Source: Chelydra serpentina
Lineage: Eukaryota; Chordata; Testudines; Chelydridae
Direction: 5' to 3'
Assembly (NCBI GenBank): GCA_037349315.1
Contig: JBAIAC010000129.1
Location: 124,001 to 188,000 of the forward strand
Length of the DNA: 64,000 nt
The stretch's first letter is position 1. The number at the start of each line of letters is the position of its first letter. The notes below the pieces were generated by a model. It did not search any database. It was not told the origin of the DNA and saw only the letters and a program-made list of their open reading frames with translations. This document shows, in pieces, positions 10,779 to 22,532 of the stretch. The translations under genes were made by a program, and so were the position numbers.

Positions 10779-11636
10779 GACCTGTGATTCCTGCACACTG
10801 GTCTAATAACATTCCTAGCCATGTCCACTGGATACATGTAACCATGGACTTTTTTCCATTCCTTGGCCCATTCCTTAAGCCCCTTTCTGTAGTGGTCTAC
10901 GCATAGCTAGTGTGGAACTCAGTTCTGTCACCTGCAGGAGGTACAGTGCCCTCTGTGCACTCACTGAACAGTTACCCATTCACATGTAGTGTTACCACGA
11001 CTGTTCTGCTGGATTGGGGGACTTTGTATGGCAACCTATCTTCCTGGGTGAATTTCAACAAATATGTGCAAAGCTGACATTCACCCTAATGAGGGTTGCA
11101 TACAGCAACAAACGGATGCCATAGTTTTCCCATGGGGAGCTCAACCAAAATATACTTGTTTATCATCAGAATTTGTTTTAACTTTGCAAAGGAACAGTCT
11201 CTAGGTATCTGTAAATGGGAAAGGCTCACTCTTTCAGGCTGATACTTAAAGCTTTCATGGAATGCTTGACAGATACTCTTACTTCTGAATTCAAAGCACA
11301 GTTCAAGTTGAGGGACATTGTTATATTGATCCAGTGACTAACCTCAATGTAAGAAAATTTCTGCCAGCTGATCCAAGTAATTGGTCTCTCATGCAATGGT
11401 AAGCCAGAGACAGTGAAGTACTAATTTTGCCATTTTTTAAAAGCATGAGAAAAAATAATGTAGATAGTGTAATGGAGAAAAAAAAAATCAAATGATAGGT
11501 AATGGCCAAGAATGAGGTTTATAAGACCTTTAGAGGACATGAAGTTAAAACTCATCAACTGGTGTGGAGCTTACTAGAAGCATCTCTCCGGCAGACTACT
11601 GACTGTTTTATCGAGGCATTATCTCCTGGCTATTCA
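10779..11636. other. Intron, nothing recognised
   Basis: AT-rich intronic DNA between a CR1 tail and a solo LTR. The ORF at 11321-11509 (minus) is low-complexity and hydrophobic; I see no repeat family or coding signal. Confidence 0.5.
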
Positions 11637-11641
11637 GATGG

Positions 11642-12488
11642 TGTCATAAACATACAGATAAGGGGTTAAGATTCCTTCTTACCTGTAAGGGGTTAAGAAG
11701 CTCAAATAACCTGGCTGGCACCTAACCAAGAGGACCAATGAGGAAAGAAGATAAAATCTTGGGAGGGGGGAAGGTTTTGTTTGTACTCTTTAAAATGTGT
11801 GTTCTCTTGGAACTAAGAGGGACCGAGCAGGAATCCATGTCCTCCAACCCATCCTCAACCAAATCTCCAATATTACAAGTAAGTTAGGCATTGCGTTTAG
11901 GTTTTTCTTTTGTTTTGCTTGTGGAGTTTCTCTGTACTAAAAGGAGGTTTATTCCTGTTTTCTGTAGCTTGAATTTCCCCTGTGTTAAGAGGGAGGTGGT
12001 GTTCTTGTTTTTCTGTAACTTTAAGGTTTTGCTCGGGGGGGGGGGACCCTCAGAGTTTTGAAATTGAGTACCCTGTAAAGTTATTTACCATCCTGATTTT
12101 ACAGAGATGATTTTTACCTTTCTTTTCTAATAAAATCTTTCTTTTAAGAACCTGATTGATTTTTCCATTGTTCTAAGACCCAGGGGTTTGGGTCTTTGAT
12201 CACTTTGTAACCAATTGGTTAGGAGATTATTCTCAAGCCTCCCCAGGAAAAGGGGTGTAAGGGCTTGAGGGGATGTTTTGGGGGGAAGGGGAACTCCAAG
12301 TGGTCCTTTTCCCTGGTTCTTGTTTAAATCACTTGGGGTGGCAGCGATCATCTTTTCTCAGGGTACAGGGGAGATTTGTACCTTGGGGAAGTTTTAACCT
12401 AACCTGGTAGAAATAAGCTTAGGGGAGTCTTTCATGTGGGTTCCCACGACTGTTCCCTAGAGTTCAGAGAGGGGAGGGAACCCTGACA
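11642..12488 (+). mobile_element. Solo LTR (847 bp) with 5-bp target duplication
   Basis: The sequence begins TGTCATAAAC and ends GGAACCCTGACA, and is flanked by GATGG on both sides (11637-11641 and 12489-12493). TG..CA ends plus a 5-bp duplication define an LTR insertion. An AATAAA-like signal (TCTAATAAAATC) lies near 12130. I recognise it as a common turtle LTR family. No internal retroviral or retrotransposon genes lie beside it, so it is a solo LTR left by LTR-LTR recombination. The clean ends imply moderate age. Confidence 0.88.
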
Positions 12489-12802
12489 GATGGTGACAAA
12501 ACACATTCTGGTAATCAAGATACTATACTGACCAGGGGAGAGAGGCGTCTCTCCTGTCCCCGCCGCTGGCTCTTTGGGTCTAGATTGACAGCTCCCTTTG
12601 CAGTGGATCTTGGTGCTACTCCTTTGGCAGTGCCAACAAGTGGCTCTTTTGTTGAAAGCGTTTGGTTGCACACTCCAGGGTCTCCTTTCAGGAAGAGGGC
12701 TAAGGGAAGAGAACTTTTCGAAAAGTGGGTCAAATATGTAAACTTCGCTGTTGGTTGACAAATTTAAGAAAGCTACTTACCAGCATGTGGGTCACACCCT
12801 GA

Positions 12803-13063
12803 GGGCATGTCTACACTTAAAATGCTGTCGAACTTCAGTGAAGACACTACTACTCTTACGGGAGAGCTTCTCCCGTCAGCATAGTGAATCCACCTCTGCA
12901 AGAGGTGGTAACTATGTCCACAGGAGAAGCTGTCTACACTGTCTACATAGTGCTGTGTACACTGGGGGTTAGCTTGGTATAACTGCGTCGCTTGGGGTGT
13001 GGATTTTTCATGCTCCTGAGCAGTATTGTTATACCGATGTTTGTTTGTAGTGTAGACCTGGTC
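12803..13063. mobile_element. Harbinger-type MITE (261 bp)
   Basis: Left end GGGCATGTCTACACTT and right end AGTGTAGACCTGGTC form short inverted repeats; TGA flanks both sides (12800-12802, 13064-13066), a 3-bp duplication. The ends match the Harbinger element at 54546-56319. It has no coding capacity. Confidence 0.65.
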
Positions 13064-13164
13064 TGAGTCTCTGTGTATAGCTACAGCCATGGTCCAGCAG
13101 CTCTGACCCCAGCAGCCTCTCAGCACACATCCGTCATGCTCTGGCTTCCAGCACCTTTGGTTAT

Positions 13165-14115
13165 CCCTTGCAGGGTGACCCTAACACACTCCTAGTCCTG
13201 GATTTCCCCCCAAAAATGTATGTTTAGCACAGGACAGTGCATATTAGACATATTAGGTCCATTGCCCATCTAAAGGGATCAAGATACAACAGTTTTCCAC
13301 TTTAAATGGCGTTACTGCCACAGTTCACTACACTGGATTAGTTTTGATTAGAGGATAAAACAAGTTTATTTAACTACAAAGAGAGAGGTTTTAAGTGAAT
13401 ACAAGTACTAAGACATTAAAGTCAGAAATGGTTACGAGAAAAGTAAAGATAAAATGCTATTACTAAACTTAACAAACTAACATTGGTTCAAGGTGAAATT
13501 CTTACTGCGTATTTCTGGTAGCATTGCTGACCCAATTTCAGGTCAAGATTTTCTTTCAAGGTCCCATGGCTGGCTTCTTTTGTTCTCTGAGGTGAAATAG
13601 AGAGATGCACAGGGAGAGAGAACTTGGGGTGGTTTTTGCCACTCACTTTTGTAGTTGTCACCTTTTGAAGTGCATTTTCCAGAGAGAGACCCCTACATAA
13701 AGCACTTTCCAACTCAGAGAAAGGAGACTTGGAGTCTTGTGGGAAAGAGGTTTCGTGCTATTGTTTGCTAAGATGCAGAATCTGTTTGTTCCTGTCCCCC
13801 TTCCTTACCAAAGAATGGCTACTTGATAGGTGATGGCTCATCAGCTTTGATGGCACCTGGATAGAGGCATCAACTTGTCCTTTGTCTTTTGAGAAACAGA
13901 TTTACCCATTCCTTAGACTTGTCTGGTAAACACACGTTAGTCATGATTTCAGCTTATGTTCATACCTTTACGTGTAATGTTGCTACATGCATTTCACCAT
14001 GATATTATTAACCAGCAAGTTTAGTTTTTAAATGATACTTTACAAAGCATTTTCTATGCAAAGATTATTACAGTAGTGTGTTGGGTGTGAATCTAGGGGT
14101 GCATTCCCTCACAAC
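13165..14115. repeat. LTR-like turtle repeat, ends uncertain
   Basis: Phrases such as ATAAAACAAGTTTATTTAACT and AGAGGTTTTAAGTGAATAC, and the end GGGGTGCATTCCCTCACA, resemble LTR sequence that I know from turtle genomes. No clear TG start or target duplication was found. The ORF at 13488-13712 (minus) is not supported by any motif. Confidence 0.4.
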
Positions 14116-14385
14116 CTCCTGGTTCAGAATTTTTGAGTTGGTTTGTTCTCTTGAGTTATTACAACATCTGTGGAAAAAGGACAGTATGATCCTACAAGTT
14201 ATTTCTCCATTTTATTTTCTTTCAATTGTATAATATTTCTATCAATATATCAAGTATTTAAAAAAACCTATCGGTGCTTTTGATATTCTTATCAAAACAG
14301 TAATACTGTAGTGTTGGACTCCAAAAACTTCTAGCTGGCTTTTGAAACCATCCCTTAGAGATATCTACTGATGTTGGCTTCATAC

Positions 14386-15532
14386 TGTGACGGGTTGGGG
14401 CCACAGAGACCTGCTTGGTGCTGCCACCTGGTGTGCCAAGGCTGCTTCTGCCCCTGCTTCCAGGCCTTCTCCAGCTTGGGACTCCCGAATCCTGTCTGTT
14501 TTGAGTCAGATTCCACTGATCTGCTGCAAACACAGACCCAGGTCCGAACCAAGTCCACTCACCACTGTAAGGCCCCTGGAAGCGCTCTTGCCTTTGACAC
14601 CCAGCTGCTCAACTCCAAGGAGGTTCAAACCCTTAATAAATCCGTTTTACCCTGTATAAAGCTTATACAGGGTAAACTCATAAATAGTTCGCCTTCTATT
14701 TCAAAGATAGAAAGATATGCTCAACTGTTTGCTTTCCCCTCGGCACCAACTCATACTCAAGGAAACTTAATAAGTAAAAAGTGATTTTAATAAGTACAGA
14801 AAATAGGATTTAAGTGAGTTCAATTAGTGACAGACAGAACAAAGCAACTTACTTAGTAAAATAAAATAAAACACGCACGTCTATGTCTATTCAAAGTTAA
14901 CACAGACAAAAGCCTCACCGGATTCGGATATTTTCCTTTTTACAGGCTGTAGAATCAGCCTGGGTCCAGCTGAGTCCAGCGGCCTCTCACACCCCCCTAG
15001 TGTCTTTGTCCTTTGTTCAGTTCCCCTCAGGAATGTCCTTGGGGGGGTGGAGAGCCTCTCCCTTTAGCCAGCTGAAGACAAAATGGAAGGGTCTTGCAAG
15101 GGCTTTTATAGCCTTTCTTCCTCTCCCTGCGTAGGATCCAGTTGCCCTGGAGTTTTGGGATCACATGGGCAAGTCACCTGCCCATGCGCCCTAACCAGTC
15201 TAACCAGTTGCATTCCAGACCCGGCCCCAATGTGGATTGGGGTCTGCAATGTCTTTTGTCTGTCAAGTGCTCCCATTTAACAGGCATTCTTTGCTCCAAA
15301 GATGATCCCATGCACTTACAAAGGCTATGTACAAAACCAGCAAATATAAAACCAATCTTCATAACTCCCACTACAACAATGATACATGCATACAAACAGG
15401 AGGAGTAAATTCAGTAGGTCATAACTTTCACAGAGATATGTTACATGGCACATGTAGCATAAAACATATTTTAGTTACATATATACATTTATAAGCATCT
15501 CCCCATAAAGTTTTATGGGGAACACCGTCACA
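14386..15532 (+). mobile_element. Solo LTR (1147 bp) with 5-bp target duplication
   Basis: The element starts TGTGACGGGTTGG and ends ACACCGTCACA, and is flanked by CATAC at 14381-14385 and 15533-15537. Inside, near 14645-14680, is a short perfect hairpin (GTTTACCCTGTATAAAGC with its reverse TTATACAGGGTAAAC), and AATAAATCC lies near 14635. The first bases resemble the LTR of the Ty3/gypsy remnant at 58.9 kb, so a Ty3/gypsy or ERV origin is likely. The ORFs on both strands inside it have no known domain. Confidence 0.82.
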
Positions 15533-15537
15533 CATAC

Positions 15538-16199
15538 TGTAATCAACAAGTGAATCCTTATGCTTTGCTTCCTGTTCCTGTGAGTGCCTTTTCCAGTTCT
15601 GTTTCTGCAAGAACAGTCAAAGGGATGAAAATAAGGGAAATAGATTTTGTTATAAGACAATTTTAAACATTCTGACATCTGTTTTCATGGGGACAGAAGT
15701 GAGACTTTTAAACAAACTGTTGAAACTGACTCAACTTCTGGTTGCAGGTTCTGCTTCCATTTCCACAGAAATCAACATCCGTTTGAGATTATCTCAAATA
15801 ATGCTAAACTGTTGAAAAAAGAATTAAAAAACCTTTATCTTATACTATGTACTGATTTTTTTTCTCCTCCTCCAACATAAAAATAGCATTTCTGCCTTTG
15901 CAATGTACCCAATTTGTGTATAGATCTAGTATAACTGTACATCTTGTGTTACTGTTTGCTGTATATATTCCATATTAAGTGACAGAAGTATTACATGCAC
16001 TGGAATCTGTTTCCTCAAATACCCTTCAGTAGATGCCCCCAAACCCTCCCCCCCACCCCCACCCCATTGAGGAAGATGGTCAATTGGTTAAAAAGTGACT
16101 TGGTTTAGAGGGGAATTGAAGGCAGCTAAAATTGTGTGTGTATGTGCTCATATGCATTCACACACATGGAAGAAAGGTGACATTGATAGTAATGGATAT
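15538..16199. other. Intron, nothing recognised
   Basis: AT-rich sequence with a C-rich patch near 16045-16065. No repeat family or exon is evident. Confidence 0.5.
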
Positions 16200-17637
16200 A
16201 AATCAGATGCTAGGAATTGTAGAAAATTATAACGGAAGCAAAGGAACACAAGGAGAAATCTATGGCCAACAGAGAGAAGGACAATAAGAAGGAATCCATA
16301 TATTGGGAACAGAAAGTATCCTAACAATGGTATTGGTCCATTACTAGAAGGAAATGGTAGTTATCCATAATTATGCAGAACAGGCAGAATTGTTCAATAA
16401 ATATTTGTTTTGTATTTGGGAAAAGACAGAGGATGTAGTCCTATCATGTGATAACACTCTTTCTAGTCCTCTGGTATCTCAGGAGGCTATTAAACAACAG
16501 CTACCAAAATTAGATGTATTTAAATCAGTAGGTCAAGATAACTTGCATTGAAGAGTTTTAAAAGAAGTGGCTGAGGAGCTTGCTGGACCGCTTTATGTTG
16601 ATTTTCAATAAGTCTTGGAGCACCAGGGAAATTCCAGAAGACTGGAAGAAAGCTAAAGTTGGGCTAATATTTAAAAAGGGTAAACAGGATGATCTGAGTA
16701 AATTGTAGGCCTTTGCTCTGACATGGATCCTGGGAAAGATAATGGAGTGACTGATATGGGACTCGATTAATAAAGAATTAAAGAAGAGTAATGTAATTAA
16801 TGCAGATCATGGGTTTATGAATGATAGATCCTATCAGACTAATTTAATATCTTTATTTGATGAGATTACAAGTTTGGTGGATAAAGGGGGTAATGTTGAT
16901 ATAATATACTTAGAGTTCTGTAAGGTGTTTGACTTGCTACCACGCAACTTTTTGATTAAAAAAACCCAACAACCTAGAAAGAGGTATAATTACCATGGCG
17001 CACATTAAATGGATTAAAATCTTACTGATAGGTCTCAAAATGTTAATGATAAATGGAGATACCTACACAGGGGACTCTCAAGTAGGAGTAGAGAGGTTAT
17101 TTTACCTCAGAATTTGGCACTGGTGTGAATGCTGCTGGAATACTATGTCCAGGTCTGATGACTACAGTTTAAGAAGGATGTTGATGAATTGGAGAGGGTT
17201 CAGCGAAGAACCACAACATGATTAAAGGATTAGGAAATATGCCTTAGATTCAAGGAGTTTAACATTCTCTGCTAAGATAAATAGATTGAAGGGTGACTTG
17301 ATCACAATCTATAAATACCTACATGGGGCACCAATATTTAATAACGGATACTTCAATTTAGCAGAGAAGATATAATGTGATCTGGAAGTTGAAACTAGAC
17401 ACATTTAGATGGGAAATGCCTACATTTTTAACAGTGAGAGTAATTGACCATTGGAACAGTTTACCAAGGGTTGTGGTAGATTCTGAATCACTGGCAATTT
17501 TTAAATCAAGATTGGATATTGTTCTAAAAGATCTTCTTTAGGAATTATTTTGGGACAGTTCTCTGGCCTGTGATATACAGGAGATCAGACTAGATCACAG
17601 TGGTCCCTTCTGGCCCTGGAATCTATGAAATGTAAGT
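16200..17637 (+). mobile_element. Old forward CR1 LINE copy, degraded and internally deleted
   Basis: The copy contains RT-domain remnants: near 16354-16551 a segment before the core, near 16620-16680 an EDWKKA..FKKGKQ-like stretch, and at 16817-17008 residues DRSYQTNLISLFDEITSLVD and VDIIYLEFCKVFD, matching the [21 protein letters not shown] and [10 protein letters not shown] motifs of the better CR1 at 40.1 kb. The RT catalytic region is then missing and the sequence jumps to the C-terminal part (near 17170-17500). It ends with the CR1 3' tail CACAGTGGTCCCTTCTGGCC at about 17600-17620. Stops and frameshifts throughout; inactive and older than the 39.5 kb copy. Confidence 0.8.
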
Positions 17638-17639
17638 TA

Positions 17640-18758
17640 ATGACACTTATATTAATGAGGAAATGTTGAATGTTTGAACAGTTAGCTGTGTTTGTCCTTA
17701 TAATTTTCTTACTGTTGTTCTTTTTTGATTGCTGAACAGCATGACCAATGCATATTTTGTTCTTACTAATGCTTTTATTCAATTCTATAGAAGTTTTGCA
17801 AAGTCTCCTAACGGTTCCTGAAAAATCACATGACAGGCATCCACCCTGTGGTACTGTAAGTGTAAAACCATTGCTGTCCCAGCTTTGCAAGAGGGGATAG
17901 TTCTATTTGGAATGATATTGATTTGAGTAATTGTCCATTTAATAATGCTTAAATCACTAGTAACTTTATGGCCTGTTTCACTTACTGTACCATTCTATAT
18001 TCTGTAAAAATACTGTATCCATTAAAAAGAAAGATTAAGAACAAAATGTATTGGGTAGGTTCTCCTAAGAAAGGGATTCAATCACAGGTCTCTGGATGAA
18101 CAGTTCTGGTCTTGCTTGTTTTTCTTTAGAAACTTAAGGGCATTGTGTGTGGGGAAGAGTGGGCTCTGTGGTGAGCGTTGGTAGGCTGGAAGGGTTCAAA
18201 CTGCGGGACAGTGACTTCAGAGTGTTGACAGTAGTGACTGCTGGAATCAGGGTTTGGAAAGCAGCTTTCATTTTAAACAATTATTTTAAAACTTGCTTAT
18301 AACTTTCCTAACAATTTTCCTTTTGGGTTGAAACTTCCCAAAGCTGGCTATTTTGGGAAAGTATAGTGTTACCCATGGACTATTCTCCTAAGGATCTGTG
18401 TGCAAAGGTTACATAAATACTGGTTAACTGCCCAAAAACTTTATTCATTCAGTTAAGGTTATTTAGTGCTCCCTTGTGGACTTACAGAACATGGAGAGTG
18501 GATAAACATAACCCTCTGAAAACAAGGAAATACAATTAAGGTTATGTGCCCAACACCAAACCTGACCTACCCCTAACAAATTCTGTCATTTTGTGTGTGG
18601 TCTAATCCAATTCTATACCATCATTCCCCTTTGTACACTCTGTGGCCCTCACTGCTAGGTGCCAGAGCTTGCACTGCCTTTTGAGGAGAGGTTGCAGCAG
18701 CAGTGAGAGGAGTCAGGGGTTCTTATTTTCTGGGTGTTTATACACAAGAGAAGATCAC
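17640..18758. other. Intron, nothing recognised
   Basis: AT-rich intronic DNA. The ORF at 17585-17890 (minus) has no family motif. No splice-site pair with coding sequence between was seen. Confidence 0.5.
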
Positions 18759-18761
18759 AGT

Positions 18762-19031
18762 GGGTGTATCCTACACTGCAATAAAAGGCTGTGGCCGGCC
18801 TGGGTCAGCTTGAAGTTCGGGGCTATAAAATAGCAGTGCAGCGTTTGGCCTCACACTGGAGCCCAAGCTCTGAGACCCCATGATGGGGGAGGATCTCTGA
18901 GCTTGGGCTTCAGCCCGTGGTCAAACATCTATGGTGAAATTACATAGCCTTGGAGTATGAGACTGAGTCAGCTGACCCAGGCTCTGAGAATCAGTGCTAG
19001 GGGTTTTTTTTATTGCAGTGCAGACATACCC
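18762..19031. mobile_element. MITE with 24-bp inverted ends (270 bp)
   Basis: Left end GGGTGTATCCTACACTGCAA and right end TTGCAGTGCAGACATACCC are near-perfect inverted repeats continuing into an A/T run. The flanking triplets (AGT and AAT) do not match exactly, so superfamily assignment is open; the TCTACAC-like core suggests the Harbinger-type family seen elsewhere in the window. Confidence 0.6.
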
Positions 19032-20000
19032 AATGTCTGCCTGTCTCTAAAACCTAAGAATGTATGAAATAATTTTTAAAAAATAATAAACCTGAGGAGT
19101 TTCAGGTTTGCTCAGACGGATGCTGTTGACATTGGCCTAGGTATGTCAAGAAAATGGGGAAATCTGATTGCTTATCTCAGTCTAACACTCTAGCATATTC
19201 TCAGTGCCCACTAGAACTCTGTAGCTGCATTGCCATTCACTGATGTCTCTCTGCTGCACTATTGTATTGGGGAATTCTAGCCAACTGTTGGCATATATCA
19301 CAGAGCAGAACAAGGCTCAGTCAGGGGCAGCCAAACTTGGTGTCCTAGAGGGAATTCTGAGGCCAGGGATGAACATTTATCAATATCTGGCAACTCTTCA
19401 GGGGTTTGTGAGGAGTAGGTAAATGATTGAGTGTAAGTCAGGCTTAGCTAGCTACTGTTAGTCTAACCTAATGTTGGCCAAAACCTAAGAGTTTCTTTGC
19501 CCCTCATTCCCCACTCTTGTGCATTTTCCCCACTGTCTTCTACATGTTTGGGAAGAGCACAGTCGTGTGATCTCTGACTGATGGGTCAGGGCATTGCTTG
19601 GAGAGGGCAGAATAGGAGAGTACCTTAACTCTCTATTGCCTGGTTTTCAGAGCTTTCAGGTTTAGCCAGCCTCATGTTCTGCAAGGTGCAAGGCAGTGGT
19701 AGGCTTCATTAACTCTGTATTAACACTGGTTTTTGGCAGTGAATTTCCCTTGTCTTTTTGAGGAATTGGTGATAGTGAGGGTGTGATTGAGGGACTTCCT
19801 GTGTGTATATCGTTGCTACTCATTAGCTTGAGGTAGCAACTGGCTCTCCAAAGTCTCTATTCCATTTATAGGGGGAAGAGACTCTCCTGCAAGCCGCCTG
19901 TGCTGAAGGGTGAAGTAGGTCATTTTCAACGGAATGAGAACACCCTTTTAGATGAATACAGCTCTGAGAGGTGTGAACTGTTCCATTAATCTCAAGCCGT
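19032..20000. other. Intron, nothing recognised
   Basis: Unique-looking intronic sequence between a MITE and an LTR. No ORF with a recognisable domain. Confidence 0.5.
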
Positions 20001-21238
20001 TGTGATGTTATGCTCCATATTCTTTATGAAATATGCTCGTGATATGGATATGATATAACTGAGATATACTTTTTGCAAGGTGGCTCATGTAAGATATCAT
20101 TGGAAAGGTTATGATTTACTGAATGTCATTATCCAATTTGTATGCCTGTATCATTTCTGTATCTGAAGTTAGAAATATTGACCATATATCTGTATTTCAA
20201 ATGTGCTACTTTGGGTGTCACCCACAACTAGCCCTTCAGGTACAACAATGAAAAGCCAGACAGGACTGATGGCCCATTAGCAAAGACAATGGACTTAGTT
20301 GTCCAGTGGATGCTCCAGACAGCCTACAAGTAATGGCCACCACACCTCTGCAGAGACATGGGTCTGAGTCACGTGGTACGCTACCCTCTACCCCGGGAAT
20401 GCCAGTGTTTTTTCACTGGAAGACAAAGGGTTCCCACCATACATAAGAGCTATGTAAGGCAGGGGAGTGACATCATCATGGTTCTCCTCTGCCTCCCCAC
20501 CCAAAGAGACACTGAAAAACACCTGGAAGCAACAGCTGAACTGCGGAGAGAAAAATTGATCCCAAGCTGGAAGGGCGCCTGGCTTGTGAGTAATAATACC
20601 TAAAGTCTCAAGTTGCAGGCCAGTGCAGCTGCCTTTCAAAACTCTCTGTAATCTGCCTGTGACAATATTTAGGGTGAGAAATTACTATTCATAGCCAATT
20701 TCTTTAGTGAATCAAGCTTAGTTTGCATGTTTTGTTTTATTTGCTTAGCAAACAGAACAAAGCAGATTACTATCTCTTTGACCACTTAAAATCTGCCTTT
20801 TATAGTTAATAAAATCTGTTTTGTTTATTATTAAACCCAGTTTATGTAATCTCTCACTGTGGGGTCAAGAAGTCATGCATATCTCTCTTCACATTGAGGG
20901 AGGGGGTGAATTTATGAGTTTTACGTTGTACAGATTTCTCTACAGCGCAAGACAGTATTATTTTGGGTTTATTCCCCAAAAGGGGCGTACACATGAGTGC
21001 TGGGTGGGTCCTCTTTCACAGAGCTGACTTCAGTCTATGTCTGCAGCTGGGTATGGCCCTACGTGTGTGCGCGTGTGTGCGCGTGTGCGTGCGTGTGTGT
21101 GTGCGTGCGTGCTGCAAGAGGCCGGAGAGCCTAATTCAGCAAAACAGGGAGAGGGAATCCAGGCTGGTGGAGCAGGAGAGTGTCAGTGAAACCCCAGTAC
21201 ATCAGGTGGCATCCTGGACAGGGAGTCCAACCCGTCAA
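20001..21238 (+). mobile_element. ERV-type LTR, turtle family, right end approximate
   Basis: It starts TGTGATGTTATGCTCC and carries the phrases GTAAGATATCATTGGAAAGG and GGTTATGATTTACTGAATGT, which I recognise from an abundant turtle LTR. A polyadenylation-type stretch GTTAATAAAATC is at about 20805. It ends near GTCAGTGAAACCCCAGTACA..AACCCGTCA at 21238. A GT/CG microsatellite interrupts it at 21063-21114. No clean target duplication was found. No internal coding genes follow. Confidence 0.7.
21063..21114. repeat. GT/GC dinucleotide microsatellite
   Basis: Alternating purine-pyrimidine run of GTGTGCGC and GTGCGT units inside the LTR. Such tracts can adopt Z-DNA. Confidence 0.85.
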
Positions 21239-21307
21239 GGTGGTGTTCTTATCCCCCTCCCTGCTCTTTCCATTGTGTGTCTGGTACATGTACAGACCAG
21301 AAGCTCT

Positions 21308-21415
21308 GGTCTTCCTTCCGCAGCACATGTACTGAAATTGGAATGGTACAGAGTAGATTAGCATGGCCCCTGCACAAGGATGAGATGCAAATTTGTGACA
21401 CGTTTCCATTCCTGT
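21308..21415 (+). pseudogene. U6 spliceosomal snRNA pseudogene
   Basis: About 107 bases align by eye to U6 snRNA over its full length: GCAGCACATGTACTGAAATT, then TGGTACAGAGTAGATTAGCA, then TGGCCCCTGCACAAGGATGA and a diverged GCAAATTTGTGACACG. The ACAGAGA box is changed to ACAGAGT. The 3' T-run is interrupted (CCATTCCTGTTT). No proximal sequence element or TATA box of a Pol III snRNA promoter was seen at the usual distances. It is a dispersed, probably retrotransposed, non-functional copy. Confidence 0.85.
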
Positions 21416-21809
21416 TTCTAGTTGCAAAAGTCATCATTGTGCTTAATGCTGCTCTGCAGAGAAGAGGTTCATCCTGGTTGGGAGTCTTGTGCCAATCTCT
21501 GGTTTCTTTTTCTTTGTGACCTCTAGATCCATCCTATAGCAGCCTAGCCTCTTATCACCATAGCAGTCGTCATATCCTGCATTCAGTACTACCCATCAGA
21601 CTGTCCTGGGTGGAACTTTCATAGGTGACAGTGGGGATACATTTGTGGGGTGCTGAAGTACTTCAAAATTACAGATACTACTTATGCTTCCAGAAGAAGC
21701 ACCATGATGGCTCCAGGCACCAAGCAGAAGCGGATTGAAAGCACTAATGGGCACAGGAGATGCTTTGAGTCATGATCTTGAGTTAGAGGAACAAGCACTG
21801 CTCCTTTAA

Positions 21810-22107
21810 GGGCTGGTGTACACTGAAAAGTTATATTGGTATAGCTATGTCTTTTAGGAGTGTGAAAAATCCACACCTCTCAGAGACGTAGCTATGCTGA
21901 CCTAACCCGTGGTGTAGACAGCGCTAGGGTGATGGAAGACTTCTTCCTTCTGTCAATCTAGCTACCACCTGTTGGGGAGGTGGATTAACTACAGTGATGG
22001 GAGAACCCCTCCTATCTCTATATTGAGTGGCTACACTGAAGCGCAAAAGCCGCACAGCTGGGGCACTGCAGCTGTGCCGCTGTAGTGTTCCAGGTGTAGA
22101 CTGGCCC
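21810..22107. mobile_element. Harbinger-type MITE (298 bp)
   Basis: Left end GGGCTGGTGTACACTG and right end CAGGTGTAGACTGGCCC are inverted repeats. The flanking triplets are TAA (21807-21809) and TCA (22108-22110), close to the TWA duplication of PIF/Harbinger elements. No ORF of meaning. Confidence 0.65.
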
Positions 22108-22454
22108 TCAGTCACTACATGAATGGGAGCTCAGTGTGTCTCTCACAAAGGAATTCCTGAAGAAGCAATAGGTCGTGAGAATGCAAATTGTCTGTAAGCA
22201 GTGGTACTAAAGCTTTTATAGTGTAATAACTTTTGTAATATTTCTCAACCAGTCCTTTGTATTGTTGAGTAGCTGGGAAGCTCGTGGGAAGTCTTTCTTA
22301 TTTTTTTTCTGCCTCTGCACCAAAAAAGTTGTGACTTGGATTATAGTAAAAGGAGCTTTTTTGGTGCACGGGCTCAAGCCCTATCTCAGAATCTCCTTTC
22401 AAAGTGATCCCAAACTTGCAATCTGAACTCTAATCCAGTTCCTGTTGTAGGGGA

Positions 22455-22532
22455 AAGTTAAAGGCATGTGTTATGCAGGAAATCAGATTAGATAATCTCA
22501 TTGTCCCTTCTGGCTTTAAACTCTGTGAATAA
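22455..22532 (+). repeat. Old CR1-type LINE 3' end fragment
   Basis: CAGATTAGATAATCTCATTG followed by TCCCTTCTGGCTTTAAACTC is a diverged CR1 3' terminus on the + strand. No coding part is attached. Confidence 0.6.

Noticed and set aside
14258..15408. ORFs of 65-137 residues inside the LTR at 14386-15532
   Set aside because: They match no LTR-element protein and are confined to non-coding LTR sequence.
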